Positions 16,178-25,462 of a DNA stretch of 64,000 nt are shown piece by piece. The first letter of the stretch is position 1. Each line of letters begins with the position of its first letter. The stretch covers positions 1-64,000 of the forward strand of contig CANJIV010000008.1 of NCBI GenBank assembly GCA_947474595.1, in the 5' to 3' direction. The notes below the pieces were generated by a model that saw nothing but the letters and a program-made list of their open reading frames with translations, ran no database searches and was not told the DNA's origin. This DNA comes from Solirubrobacterales bacterium (GTDB taxonomy: Bacteria; Actinomycetota; Thermoleophilia; Solirubrobacterales; Solirubrobacteraceae). The translations under genes were made by a program, and so were the position numbers.

Positions 16178-17416
16178 TCAGAGTCCGGCTAGGTCGGCCT
16201 CTAGATCGCCCAGCATCTCTGAAGCCTCGCCCAACTCGGTGCGCGCAGCGATCAGCCGGCGCGCGTGCTCGAGATCCTCGCTACGGCCGACCGAAAGAGC
16301 CCCGGCAAGGCGTCCGCCTTGCATGTACCAGATGCTAAAGGCGCCATCGTCGAGCGACCCACGAACAATTTCGCGGTCCCAGCCATAGGCCGGCCCGACG
16401 TATTCAATTGCGGCCCAGTCGGCTAGATCGGAGAAGAAATAAGGCACGACCTCATGTGCCACGTCTGCCCCAAGCATGTTGAGGGCGACCGTCTTGCCAT
16501 GGCTGAAGGCGACGTCCCAATGCTCTAGGCGTATTGGACCCGCATGCATTTGGCTGTCGTACTCACAGACATCTCCGGCAGCGTAGATCCCGGGAGCTGA
16601 TGTCAGCAGCCGCGATGAGCACCTAATGCCTCCGCTCTCCCCCAGTTCGAGTCCGGCCGCTTTAGCCAGCATCGTGTCAGGGGCGGCGCCTGCCCCAATT
16701 ACAACAAGGTCAGCGGGGATTTTGAGGCCGGACTCCGTAACCACAGTCGTGACGCGATCTTGTTCGCCTTCAAAGTGATCGAGCGTCTCGTTACCAACCA
16801 CGCGCACTCCATGCTGCTCGAGGACCCGTTGGAAATAGGCGCCAGCAATCGAACCGAAGCCACGTTCGAGGGTGAGGTTCTCCTGCATTACGATCGTTAC
16901 CTTCTTGCCAATCTGCGTCAGGGCGGCGGCGACCTCTGTGCCGATGTAAGAGCCGCCGATCAGGACAATATTCTCGCGGCCTTCTAAGTCGCCCCGGATC
17001 GTGTCGGCATTGCGAAGCGTGCGCAGATAGTGGATGCCGTCAAGCTGGGCGCCGTCAACCCGCAGAAGACGGACGTTGGCACCCGTCGCGATCAGAGCGC
17101 TATCGAAGGAGATCTGCTCTTTGTTTGACAGCGTGGCTACCCGCTCTTGTGTGTCGAGCTTCATCACGCTTGCTCCCGTGATCAGGTCGATCGCCTGCTC
17201 AGACCACCACTCCCCAGGGCGGAAATAGGTCGCCTCACGAGCCTCATTGCCTTGGAGGTATGCCTTTGAGCAGGGAGGCCGATTGTAAGGTGGGTCGGGC
17301 TCGCGACCGACGACGAGGATTGAACCCTCCCCGCCAGACTCGCGCAGCCATCGCGCACAGTTAGCTGAAGCTATGCCGCCTCCGATTAAGAGGTGGTCTA
17401 CGTGGCGGTCAGCCAT
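16178..17416 (-). CDS. FAD-dependent NAD(P)H:ferredoxin/rubredoxin-type reductase
   Basis: 412 residues. FAD-binding GGGIASANCA (about 12-21) is followed by ERE-like ligands. A second Rossmann motif GGSYIGTEVA (about 153) binds NAD(P)H. ATGANVR and GIYAAGDVCEY (about 285) are the standard second FAD contact. A C-terminal reductase-like domain of about 80 residues fits the ferredoxin reductase family (BphA4/rhodocoxin reductase). The electron acceptor is not adjacent. The start ATG at 17416 overlaps the upstream TrkA stop by 8 bases; an upstream in-frame ATG at 17437 would overlap more and adds a poor N-terminus. Confidence 0.87.
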   Translation of the reverse strand: MADRHVDHLLIGGGIASANCARWLRESGGEGSILVVGREPDPPYNRPPCSKAYLQGNEAREATYFRPGEWWSEQAIDLITGASVMKLDTQERVATLSNKEQISFDSALIATGANVRLLRVDGAQLDGIHYLRTLRNADTIRGDLEGRENIVLIGGSYIGTEVAAALTQIGKKVTIVMQENLTLERGFGSIAGAYFQRVLEQHGVRVVGNETLDHFEGEQDRVTTVVTESGLKIPADLVVIGAGAAPDTMLAKAAGLELGESGGIRCSSRLLTSAPGIYAAGDVCEYDSQMHAGPIRLEHWDVAFSHGKTVALNMLGADVAHEVVPYFFSDLADWAAIEYVGPAYGWDREIVRGSLDDGAFSIWYMQGGRLAGALSVGRSEDLEHARRLIAARTELGEASEMLGDLEADLAGL

Positions 17417-18083
17417 TACGCTTGGCGTTGGGATCAAACTGAAGGGTTATAGCGTCCATTAGGCCGGGGTCTAGGACCACCAATACATCATCGCCAGCAT
17501 TAATTTGGGTACTGGGCTTAGGAACGAACCCTCCGCCTTCACGCAAGATCGAAATGATCAGGCTTCCCTCCGGCATCTGAACATCACCGACCTGCGAGCC
17601 AGCGGCCGGAGCGTTTTCAGCGACCGTCATCTCGATGATCTCTAGCCGATCTCCAGCGAGGTCAAGGAGGTGGACGAGTCCATAGTCAGGCACTTCATGC
17701 TCGATCAACCGCAGGATCAGGTCAGTTGCCGAGACCGCTGGCTCGATGCCAAGGAGCTTGAAATGCTGAAGATTACGTGGGTTGTTGACGCGCGCAACGA
17801 TCCGTTCGCAGAGGTACTTATCGCGGGCCATTTGGCAGATCAGAATGTTGTCTTCGTCATCGCCGGTCACAGCGATCGTGAGATCTGCTCGGGCTATGCC
17901 AGCGCGCTCAAGGACCCACAGCTCGGTCGCATCGCCGTACTGGATGCGGTGTTCGAGTTCTTGCTCTACTTGGAGATAGCGCGAACGCCTACCCTCCAAG
18001 AGGGTGACCTCATGGCCCTTATCAATCAGCTCACGGGTAAGGCTCCAGCCGACCTTGCCAGCGCCAGCGATAATCACATACAA
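17409..18083 (-). CDS. TrkA-type regulatory subunit (RCK N and C domains)
   Basis: 224 residues from TTG 18083. A Rossmann NAD-binding motif GAGKVGW opens the protein (about residues 6-12), the N-domain runs to about 135, and the TrkA-C domain follows (PEGSLIISILREGG, about 160-190). Such subunits gate K+ uptake channels or transporters in response to nucleotides. TTG is chosen because GGAGG lies 7 bases upstream and the Rossmann motif then begins at the usual position; the frame continues to 18122. It is coupled to the reductase downstream and preceded by a second, shorter TrkA-N protein. Confidence 0.85.
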   Translation of the reverse strand: MYVIIAGAGKVGWSLTRELIDKGHEVTLLEGRRSRYLQVEQELEHRIQYGDATELWVLERAGIARADLTIAVTGDDEDNILICQMARDKYLCERIVARVNNPRNLQHFKLLGIEPAVSATDLILRLIEHEVPDYGLVHLLDLAGDRLEIIEMTVAENAPAAGSQVGDVQMPEGSLIISILREGGGFVPKPSTQINAGDDVLVVLDPGLMDAITLQFDPNAKRNG

Positions 18084-18111
18084 GAGCAGGCCTCCATCTC
18101 TTGGCAGCAAA

Positions 18112-18534
18112 TCACAGCGCAAGCACCGCCTCTTCGATCATCTCAATCGCGTGCTGAGTCGGACAGATCGTGTGCAGCCCCTGGCGGCCATACCACTCGG
18201 CTCGACCGGGGTCTAGTACTCGAACGATCACCTTAGCCACGTTGAAGCGCTTCTGAGCGATCTGGGCTACGACAAGGTTGGTGTTATCGCCGTTGGTCGT
18301 GCAGCAGAGGACGTCGGCGCTCTCAATTCCTCCTGCCAGCAGCGCCTCAACCTCTAGAGCGGTCCCGAGCGTAAAGCGTCCGCCCGCATCCTCCCAACTC
18401 TCCGAGAGACCAATCTCAAGCTTCTCCAGCGAAAGCGGGTCCTCGTCGATAACCGAAACCTGATGGCCCTCTGCGAGCATCCGCTTGGCAATTGTCGCGC
18501 CAACTCGGCCCGCTCCTACGATGATTACGAACAT
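18112..18534 (-). CDS. TrkA-N domain protein (single RCK domain)
   Basis: 140 residues: VGAGRVGATIA Rossmann motif, acidic IDEDP at the end of the second strand, then the NGDNTNLVVAQIA segment of RCK N-domains. It has no TrkA-C domain, so it is a half-size partner to the next gene, as in the CeoB/CeoC (TrkA pair) arrangement of mycobacteria. The ATG at 18534 follows TAAAGT by 7 bases without Shine-Dalgarno. That -10 box contains the TAA stop of the upstream permease, so the TrkA pair may have its own leaderless transcript. Confidence 0.85.
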   Translation of the reverse strand: MFVIIVGAGRVGATIAKRMLAEGHQVSVIDEDPLSLEKLEIGLSESWEDAGGRFTLGTALEVEALLAGGIESADVLCCTTNGDNTNLVVAQIAQKRFNVAKVIVRVLDPGRAEWYGRQGLHTICPTQHAIEMIEEAVLAL

Positions 18535-18541
18535 GACAGAG

Positions 18542-18547
18542 ACTTTA
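18542..18547 (-). promoter_or_regulatory. -10 box built on the stop codon of the upstream gene
   Basis: Minus-strand TAAAGT, 7-base spacer CTCTGTC, then ATG 18534. Its first three bases are the TAA stop (18545-18547) of the APC permease gene. Confidence 0.5.
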
Positions 18548-20563
18548 CGCGATTGGCGGCAAGCTCTGCGTATCGACGTCGCCGTCCTTAGCCGGTTGGA
18601 TGCTAACGCCGGGTGCAGTGAGAATCACTCGGCACGGAGCCTTGTTAACGACGTAGCGAGTGATGTCCCCGCCGAAGTTCTCCAGCGGACCGCCTCGGCC
18701 CCCTAGAAGCGCTCCAGCTCGCACCTTCGACGGCTCTTCGGCGGCCATAACGATCACCTCAACACCGCGCCGGCGCGCCTCGTCAACGATCGCCTGCCCT
18801 GTTCGCCGCGCGCGAACTGTAGTTGTCGCGACGGTGACCCCTTCATACTCCTCTCCGACCGCCTTAGCCCTAGCGAGAGCGCGCCGAGCGGCCTTGAACT
18901 GTGCGTCAGGCATAGGCGCGTCGATAGGCAGCGACATTGGGACCTCAAAGACCCACAGCGCTTCGATGGTCGCCCCGCCGGCGCCCTCATCTTCAAGGTC
19001 TTCATCGTCGACATCAACGGCCGCCAAGCGCCCTGCAGTGCCCACGATGTCGTCGTCGAGGGTTGTACCTAGGAGCGGGACCAAAATTCGACCGTACTCG
19101 ACCTCTGTGGCCTGATGACGCAAGGCAGCCTCAGGGACCGACACCCGACGCAAGATTGGCGTGCCCTGGCGTTTGCGGTAGACCACATACAGAAGAAGGC
19201 CAAATATCATCCATCCCGTGCCGACGTAGCCCGCCTTATGAAGGACGATGACACTGATCCAGCCGCCGAGCGACAGCAGGAACCCTAGGGCCGCAGGTAT
19301 CGGCAGATCGCCACCTGCGATGCGAACAGAGAACGGCATTCGATAAGGGCGGTGACGGTCGGGATCGCGGTAGCGCAAGACGCAGATTGAGAGATGGGCG
19401 ATTGTGAAAGCTAGCATCGCACCGTAAGCGAAGATCCCGATCAGGAAGCTCAGGTTAAGCGGCATGATGAGCGCCGAGGCCAACACGGCGGCGATCATTA
19501 TCGCCACGTATGGGGTAGCCCTAGTGCTGTGCAGTCGTCCGGCCGCACTTGGGATCTGGCGGTTAGTAGAGAGCGAATATGTCAGCCGCGAGAGCCCAAG
19601 CATCGCTGACTGGGCGCCGATGACAAGCACGAGCGCCCCAGTGATTGCGACTAGGTAGCGCAAAGGGTCTGACCACCAGGCGCCTGGATCTAGCGCGCCG
19701 ACCACCCCAAGGAGCGGCGCGTCGACTACCCCAGGCGCGCCCAGACCCGTCTTGCCGTTGACGACCGGCAGGGCGCATAGCGCGACCACCGCAATCCCAA
19801 AGTAGATGACTACCACCGATAGGTTGCGCGTCACGATTAGGTGGCGCAGAGCCTGACGTCGGACCCTCAGCTCCCCAGCCAATCCCGACCCAGACTCCAA
19901 GGCGATGAAGGGCGCGGCGGCGATTGTCAGCCCAAAAATTACACCCGACCAGCTAGGTGAGCTGCCGAGCTGGATTGGATCAACAAGGTCGCCGACGTTA
20001 AACACAAGTGCGAGCCCAAGCACGATCAGTAGCAGTTGAACCAAAAGGTCAACCACAGCTAGCACGGCAATCCGATTGAACCGCGACGCGGTAAGTCCGC
20101 GGATATTTGAGGCTGCAATCAGAGCGATCAAGCCGATCGCTACGACTACCTCTAGCGCGCCTTCCCCGATCTCTGGGATGAATGCCGCGATGTAGTTCGT
20201 CGCGGTCAGGGTCGTGATCGCGATCAAAATGACGTAATCGAGCAACAGCGCCCAACCAGCGACAAAGCTCCAGAGCTCATTAAAGGCATACCGAGCAAAA
20301 GCTGATGAGCCGGTGGCCTCTTGGCGCATCGAGGCCCCTTCGACATAAGTCATCTGACAGAGCACGAAGAACAGTGCTGCACCAAGGAAGACCAGTGGGG
20401 TTAGGCCCAGCGCGTTGTCTGCGATCACGCCTAGCGAAAAGTAGACGGCGCTTGCAGCGGTGCCGTAGGCAATCGCAAACAGCGCGGGTGCCCCGAGGCC
20501 ACGACGGATTACCCGTTGGCCAAGTGCGCTGGCCTGTGAGCGAGCCGAGCGAGGATCAGCCAC
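18545..20563 (-). CDS. APC permease fused to C-terminal UspA-like domain
   Basis: 672 residues. About twelve membrane helices (about 20-470) with APC features: AYGTAASAVYFSLG in helix 1 and TGSSAFARYAFNELW in helix 3. The C-terminal part (about 490-650) contains a universal-stress-protein fold: LVPLLGTTLDDDIVG, then EARRRGVEVIVMAAEEPS and TRYVVNKAPCRVILTAP. The UspA module may bind ATP or cyclic di-nucleotide and gate transport. It shares an operon with a paralogue and two TrkA proteins, so cation or amino-acid uptake tied to K+ balance is plausible. It overlaps the small gene upstream by 8 bases. Confidence 0.85.
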   Translation of the reverse strand: MADPRSARSQASALGQRVIRRGLGAPALFAIAYGTAASAVYFSLGVIADNALGLTPLVFLGAALFFVLCQMTYVEGASMRQEATGSSAFARYAFNELWSFVAGWALLLDYVILIAITTLTATNYIAAFIPEIGEGALEVVVAIGLIALIAASNIRGLTASRFNRIAVLAVVDLLVQLLLIVLGLALVFNVGDLVDPIQLGSSPSWSGVIFGLTIAAAPFIALESGSGLAGELRVRRQALRHLIVTRNLSVVVIYFGIAVVALCALPVVNGKTGLGAPGVVDAPLLGVVGALDPGAWWSDPLRYLVAITGALVLVIGAQSAMLGLSRLTYSLSTNRQIPSAAGRLHSTRATPYVAIMIAAVLASALIMPLNLSFLIGIFAYGAMLAFTIAHLSICVLRYRDPDRHRPYRMPFSVRIAGGDLPIPAALGFLLSLGGWISVIVLHKAGYVGTGWMIFGLLLYVVYRKRQGTPILRRVSVPEAALRHQATEVEYGRILVPLLGTTLDDDIVGTAGRLAAVDVDDEDLEDEGAGGATIEALWVFEVPMSLPIDAPMPDAQFKAARRALARAKAVGEEYEGVTVATTTVRARRTGQAIVDEARRRGVEVIVMAAEEPSKVRAGALLGGRGGPLENFGGDITRYVVNKAPCRVILTAPGVSIQPAKDGDVDTQSLPPIA

Positions 20564-20759
20564 TGTTGCGCTTCCCTAGCAGGAACAGTCGGGCGACTCC
20601 AGCAGCGATGAAGAGAAGTCCAAAGATCACGCCCGTACTGAAGAGGCCGCCACCGCGGACCAGCGTCGAGATCATCAAGACGATTCCAATCAAGACCATC
20701 GCAATCGAAAGAACTCTCGTTGACGCGCGTTGGAACTGCTTGGGGTCACTCTTGGGCAT
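20556..20759 (-). CDS. small two-helix membrane protein between the permeases
   Basis: 67 residues, two hydrophobic helices (about 17-33 and 40-60) with a short basic start (MPKSDPKQFQR) and end (GKRNSG). It overlaps the upstream permease stop region by 14 bases and the downstream permease start by 8, so it is embedded in the operon and probably translationally coupled. It could be an accessory or stabilising subunit of either permease; no family is recognised. Confidence 0.7.
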   Translation of the reverse strand: MPKSDPKQFQRASTRVLSIAMVLIGIVLMISTLVRGGGLFSTGVIFGLLFIAAGVARLFLLGKRNSG

Positions 20760-22683
20760 CAGGCTCCTCGGTGGTGTGAGTCCTTTGGGTGACCGACGTC
20801 GGGAGTGTGGTTGTACTAGCAGCCGGAGATTCGATGATGACCCTGCACGGCCGGGCTGCTAAGACGGTCTCAAGAGTCTTTCCGAAAAGCGACTGACCCG
20901 GAGATCGTCGCGGAAGTGCGAGAACGATCGCGGTGGCTTGAAGCTCACGAGCCTCGTCGACGATACGGCGACCACTCTGTCCAACTCTGACCTTCTCCCA
21001 ACGCCCTGAGACCTGTCGACCCCCGAGCAGCTTGGCCTGCTCAACGACCGATTGGGCTGCTGCCTCTTGCTCAGGCATCGAAGCGTCTATCGGGCTGGTA
21101 TTTGGAACGGGAATTGTGACGAGCACGTAGATTGCGCGCTTGCGTCTGGCGGCTACTTTTACGGCCGTCGCCATCGTCTCGGAGACAAAGACGCCGCCCT
21201 CGTATGCAACTAACACGGAGTCATATTCGGCCTCATGGTCGACGACCGGGGCCGCAACATGTAGCTTGACCGTGGTCGTTAGATCAAGGCCTTGGCTGCG
21301 CCGGTAGAGCCAGTAGACGCCTACTCCCAATGTCAGCCAGATGAACCCTGCTGCCGCTACATCGAGGTGTAGCAGGGTCACCGTTAGCCATGCAAGACCT
21401 GTCGCTAATCCGCCGACGACCGCGAACGTCGGTAGTCGCTTCCCTGCAAACTTAATTGTTCCGGGGCCGCGATATGGACGGTTGCGATCGGGATCCTTTA
21501 GGCGCATGGCTACGACCGCGGCGTGGGCGATCGTGAAAGAGAGCATCGCCCCAAAGGCGTACATGTTGCCCAGAAACTCAGCTTGACCTGGAATCAGTGC
21601 GACGCAGGCTAAGCCGCCGAAGAGGATGATCCCGACCCACGGGGTCCCGAACTTCGGGTGTAGCTGGCGTAGTTGATCGGGTAACTGGCGGTGCAGACCC
21701 ATCGAATAGACAAGCCGCGAGACACCAATGATCCCTGCGTTAGCGGCGATAAAGAGAATCGTGGCGGCAAGAATGCCGACGTAGATCTCAGCGGCCGACT
21801 GCAAGGCCCCGAGGTCAAGCTGCTTGACAACTCCGAGGATCGGGTCGCCCGCGTAGCCGCCGTCAGCCTCAGAGAGCCCAAGCAAGGTCTGACACTTGCC
21901 GTCCACACATTTGACCGGCAGCGCCGAGAGGGCGATCGCCGGTAGGAGCGCATAGATCGCAAAGACGGCAATTACTACTCGCTTGATCGCCGCAGGAATC
22001 GTCTTGGCCTCATCCTTAGCCTCCTCTGCCATATTCGAGATCGTCTCGATCCCGGTGTAGGCGATCATCCCGACTGGAATCGCAACAAGGAAATCGCGCC
22101 AAGTCGGAGCGACTCCAAGCTGAACATTGTTGATCAAGGTGTCGGGCGAGAAGACTAAGACCAGACCCACAATCACCAGCAGCAGTTGCGTGAGGAAGTC
22201 GGTCACTGCAAGGAAGATGTTGATCCCCGCTGACTCCTTGGCGCCAAAGACGTTAATCGCGCAGAGCACAACAATTACGCCGATCCCGAAGAAGATGTCG
22301 GCGGGCGAGGACCTCAGAGGCTCCCAGAAGAGCCCGCCGATGTAGTGAGGCACGAAGAAAGCCGAAATCGCAATCGTGATCACGTAGTTGAGCATCTGGC
22401 CCCATGCGGCAAAGAACGACCAGAACTCGTTAAAGGCGTGGCGGGCAAAGCTTGATGAACCGCCGGCCTCGGGGTACATCGCGGTGGCTTCAGCGTATGT
22501 GGCCGCCGTTAGGTAAAAAATGAATCCAGTAAGTAGGAAGACGACCGGCGTGAGCCCGAGGGCCAGAGAGGCCACGAGGCCCAGCGCGTAATAGATCGAC
22601 GACCCCACGTTCCCGTAGGCCGTAGAGAAAAGCGCGTTGACCCCCAGCACTCGCTGGAGACCTTCAAGACGACGTTGAGCCAT
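20746..22683 (-). CDS. APC permease fused to C-terminal UspA-like domain
   Basis: 645 residues, paralogue of the permease at 18545-20563. STAYGNVGSSIYYALG forms helix 1, PEAGGSSSFARHAFNEFW helix 3, and the membrane part ends near residue 465. A UspA-like domain follows (about 480-625): YDSVLVAYEGGVFVSETM, VRVGQSGRRIVDEARE, AIVLALP, PCRVIIES. It opens the operon; TAGACT precedes the ATG by 11 bases. The two copies, with different loops, may form distinct transporters or a pair. A large loop contains two Cys (KCVDGKCQTL). Confidence 0.85.
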   Translation of the reverse strand: MAQRRLEGLQRVLGVNALFSTAYGNVGSSIYYALGLVASLALGLTPVVFLLTGFIFYLTAATYAEATAMYPEAGGSSSFARHAFNEFWSFFAAWGQMLNYVITIAISAFFVPHYIGGLFWEPLRSSPADIFFGIGVIVVLCAINVFGAKESAGINIFLAVTDFLTQLLLVIVGLVLVFSPDTLINNVQLGVAPTWRDFLVAIPVGMIAYTGIETISNMAEEAKDEAKTIPAAIKRVVIAVFAIYALLPAIALSALPVKCVDGKCQTLLGLSEADGGYAGDPILGVVKQLDLGALQSAAEIYVGILAATILFIAANAGIIGVSRLVYSMGLHRQLPDQLRQLHPKFGTPWVGIILFGGLACVALIPGQAEFLGNMYAFGAMLSFTIAHAAVVAMRLKDPDRNRPYRGPGTIKFAGKRLPTFAVVGGLATGLAWLTVTLLHLDVAAAGFIWLTLGVGVYWLYRRSQGLDLTTTVKLHVAAPVVDHEAEYDSVLVAYEGGVFVSETMATAVKVAARRKRAIYVLVTIPVPNTSPIDASMPEQEAAAQSVVEQAKLLGGRQVSGRWEKVRVGQSGRRIVDEARELQATAIVLALPRRSPGQSLFGKTLETVLAARPCRVIIESPAASTTTLPTSVTQRTHTTEEPDAQE

Positions 22684-22758
22684 TGCCGTAAGACAGTCTA
22701 GGCGCCAGCTCGGAAAGTCCCGGAACCGTCCCCGGCCCCGGGACCCATCTCTAGCGCC

Positions 22759-24819
22759 TTAGGCGATCAATGGAATGATCAGGATGGCGACGATATTGGC
22801 CACCTTGATCATCGGGTTGATCGCTGGGCCAGCGGTGTCCTTGTATGGATCGCCGACCGTATCGCCTGTGATCGAAGCCTCGTGGGCTAGGGAACCCTTG
22901 CCGCCGAAGGCTCCGTCTTCAATCAGCTTCTTGGAGTTATCCCAAGCGCCGCCACCAGAGGTCATCGATACGGCCATGAAGAGACCAACGACGATCACGC
23001 CGATCAGCAGTCCGCCAAGCGCCGTGTAGCTGAGCACGCCAACGATGACCGGGATCAAGATCGGGATCAACGCGGGAACGATCATCTCGCGTTGTGCTGA
23101 CTTAGTCACGATGTCTACGCAAGTCGCGTAGTCAGGCGTGTCGGTGCCGTCCATGATTCCTGGCTTCTCGCGGAACTGTCGGCGGACTTCTTCGACAACC
23201 GCTGCTCCAGCGCGGCCGACTGCCTCCATCGACATCGCGGCGAAGAGGTAGACCATCATGCCGCCGATTAGTAGTCCGATCAGGACGTCTGGGTCATCGA
23301 GCACGAAGCGCACACCCTTGCCAAGCTCAGCTTCGAGCTCGATCTTAAAGGCAGCAAAGAGAACAAGTGCGGCGAGTGCTGCCGAACCGATTGCGTATCC
23401 CTTGGTCACAGCCTTAGTCGTGTTACCGACAGCATCAAGCTGGTCGGTAACTTTGCGAACCTCCTCGGGAAGGTCGGCCATTTCGGCGATCCCGCCGGCG
23501 TTATCGGTGACTGGGCCGAATGCGTCTAGAGCAACAATCAAGCCGGTTAGCGAGAGTTGTGCCATCACCGCGACGCCGATGCCGTAGATCCCGGCGAGTT
23601 CATTGGCGCCGAAGATGCCAGCAGCAAGAACCAAGGCCGGTGCGGCTGTGGCCTGAAAGCCTTGTGCAAGCCCTTGAATGATGTTGGTCGCGTGACCGGT
23701 CTCAGATGCCTTCGCGGTCTTGCGGACTGGTGCGAAACGCGTTGAGGTGTAGTAGTCAGTGATCACGAAGAGCGCTGCGGTAATACCTAGCCCAATCAGT
23801 GAGCAGAGGTAGAAGTCAGTCGCAGTCGGACCAGTAACGGTGTCACCGACGAGCTTGAGGTTGACGTCATCCATCAGCCAGAAGGTGACCGGGTAGAAAG
23901 CAATTGCGGCAAGCACTCCCGAGACGGCTAGTCCTTGGTAGAGGGCGCGTTCCACATTGCCAGACGCTGAGCGGACCGCGTAGGTGCCGATCACCGAGGC
24001 GATGATCGAGACACCGCCGAGCACGAGTGGATAGAGCGCTACTGAGGACTGCTCTTGGAAGGTTAGGACGCCGAGCAACATGACCGCTACGGCGGTCACA
24101 GCGTAGGTCTCAAAGAGGTCGGCGGCCATGCCGGCGCAGTCACCGACGTTGTCACCGACGTTGTCGGCGATGACAGCTGGGTTGCGCGGATCATCTTCGG
24201 GGATGCCAGCCTCAATCTTGCCGACGAGGTCGGCGCCGACGTCAGCGCCCTTTGTGAAGATGCCGCCGCCAAGGCGTGCGAAGACCGAGATCAGCGAGCC
24301 ACCGAAGCCAAGGCCGATCAGAGCATCGATTGCCTCCTTATCGGACTTGTCAAAGAAGGCGGTCAGTACTCCGTAGTAACCAGCCACACCAATCAGGGCG
24401 AGGCCGACAACGAGCATTCCCGTAACGGCTCCGGAGCGGAATGCCACCGAGAGCGCAGGGGCAATGCCATCGCGAGCCGATTCGGCAACACGGGCATTCG
24501 CCCGAACCGAGACGTTCATCCCAATGTAGCCAGCGGCTGCCGAGAACAGCCCACCAATTGCAAAACCGATCGCCACGTCGATGTTTTGGATGAAAATCAG
24601 GGCGACGAAAAGCACGACGCCAACGATCGCAATCGTCCGGTATTGACGGTTTAGGTAGGCGCGAGCGCCCTCCTGAACGGCTGCGGAGATCGAGCGCATC
24701 TTTTCGTTGCCTGGAGATAGAGCCAGCAACGAACGTGATGTAACGGCTCCGTAGAGAACTGCTACACCGGCGCATACTAGAGCTACTACGACCCCATGGT
24801 CGTTAAGAAAATTACTCAA
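22759..24819 (-). CDS. hppA: K+-independent H+-translocating pyrophosphatase
   Basis: 686 residues, about 16 helices. It couples hydrolysis of pyrophosphate to proton export at the membrane. Diagnostic motifs are [10 protein letters not shown]-like residues near 190, [13 protein letters not shown] (about residue 222), and [10 protein letters not shown] (about 465); the Lys in GNTTK, where K+-dependent enzymes have Ala, marks the K+-independent class. The TTG start is supported by AAAGGA 8 bases upstream. It stands just upstream of the APC/TrkA operon, separated by 75 bases with a GC-rich hairpin-like sequence. Confidence 0.95.
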   Translation of the reverse strand: MSNFLNDHGVVVALVCAGVAVLYGAVTSRSLLALSPGNEKMRSISAAVQEGARAYLNRQYRTIAIVGVVLFVALIFIQNIDVAIGFAIGGLFSAAAGYIGMNVSVRANARVAESARDGIAPALSVAFRSGAVTGMLVVGLALIGVAGYYGVLTAFFDKSDKEAIDALIGLGFGGSLISVFARLGGGIFTKGADVGADLVGKIEAGIPEDDPRNPAVIADNVGDNVGDCAGMAADLFETYAVTAVAVMLLGVLTFQEQSSVALYPLVLGGVSIIASVIGTYAVRSASGNVERALYQGLAVSGVLAAIAFYPVTFWLMDDVNLKLVGDTVTGPTATDFYLCSLIGLGITAALFVITDYYTSTRFAPVRKTAKASETGHATNIIQGLAQGFQATAAPALVLAAGIFGANELAGIYGIGVAVMAQLSLTGLIVALDAFGPVTDNAGGIAEMADLPEEVRKVTDQLDAVGNTTKAVTKGYAIGSAALAALVLFAAFKIELEAELGKGVRFVLDDPDVLIGLLIGGMMVYLFAAMSMEAVGRAGAAVVEEVRRQFREKPGIMDGTDTPDYATCVDIVTKSAQREMIVPALIPILIPVIVGVLSYTALGGLLIGVIVVGLFMAVSMTSGGGAWDNSKKLIEDGAFGGKGSLAHEASITGDTVGDPYKDTAGPAINPMIKVANIVAILIIPLIA

Positions 24820-25018
24820 GGTCTCGGTCCTTTGAAGTTTTTTATGGCGCGGGATTCAGGACACCGTGTCCAGCCGCATTGACAACCGACGCTTCTCCAC
24901 GCCAGAGCGCGTGCATCGGGTAAGGCGCGCGGAAGTCTACCCTCGAAGGCCACTGTGGCGCGGTCTCGCTGGTTTGGCAGGCTTCCTATCAGGAGAATTC
25001 TGCGCGGCCCGCGGCCTG

Positions 25019-25462
25019 TTACTGACCTGGAATCCACAGCCGGCTGGGCTGCTGGGGCGGTGGATTACTAGGCGTTTGTGGGGCGGCTGGGGGACTAGTC
25101 GGTGGTGTCGGCCCCGCGCCACTGCTCTGGATTGGTGGCGTACCCGCCGCTGTCGCCATCTGCGCGTAAGCCATCTGCAGCTGGGATAGGGCATCGCGAA
25201 TCGGACCCAGCTGATCTCCGTGGCGTGCCTCAAGTAGCGGCACCAAGGCCCGGCAGCCTTCAATCGCAGAGTGAACTTGTACGAGGTCGCGCTCATCTTC
25301 TGAGCCTGGTGCGAGGCCCGCCTTGCGTCCTGCAAGGTTAATAAGTGAGACAACCGTCTGAATCAGGAGATCGTCGACGGTGATTCGGCGCATCTCCTCT
25401 TCGAGTGCGGCGCGCATCTCCTCTTCACTGAGCTCTTGGTCCGGGGCTGGGGGCTGGTTCAT
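25019..25462 (-). CDS. DUF1844-like helical protein
   Basis: 147 residues. An acidic helical start (ELSEEEMRAALEEEMRR) is followed by VDDLLIQTVVSLINLAGRK and VQVHSAIEGCRALVPLLE, which resemble DUF1844 (a small conserved helical domain of unknown role). A Pro/Thr-rich tail of about 40 residues ends in RLWIPGQ. Its ATG overlaps the upstream ligase stop by 4 bases (ATGA), with AGGAG 8 bases before it. The DUF1844 assignment is by pattern only. Confidence 0.7.
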   Translation of the reverse strand: MNQPPAPDQELSEEEMRAALEEEMRRITVDDLLIQTVVSLINLAGRKAGLAPGSEDERDLVQVHSAIEGCRALVPLLEARHGDQLGPIRDALSQLQMAYAQMATAAGTPPIQSSGAGPTPPTSPPAAPQTPSNPPPQQPSRLWIPGQ

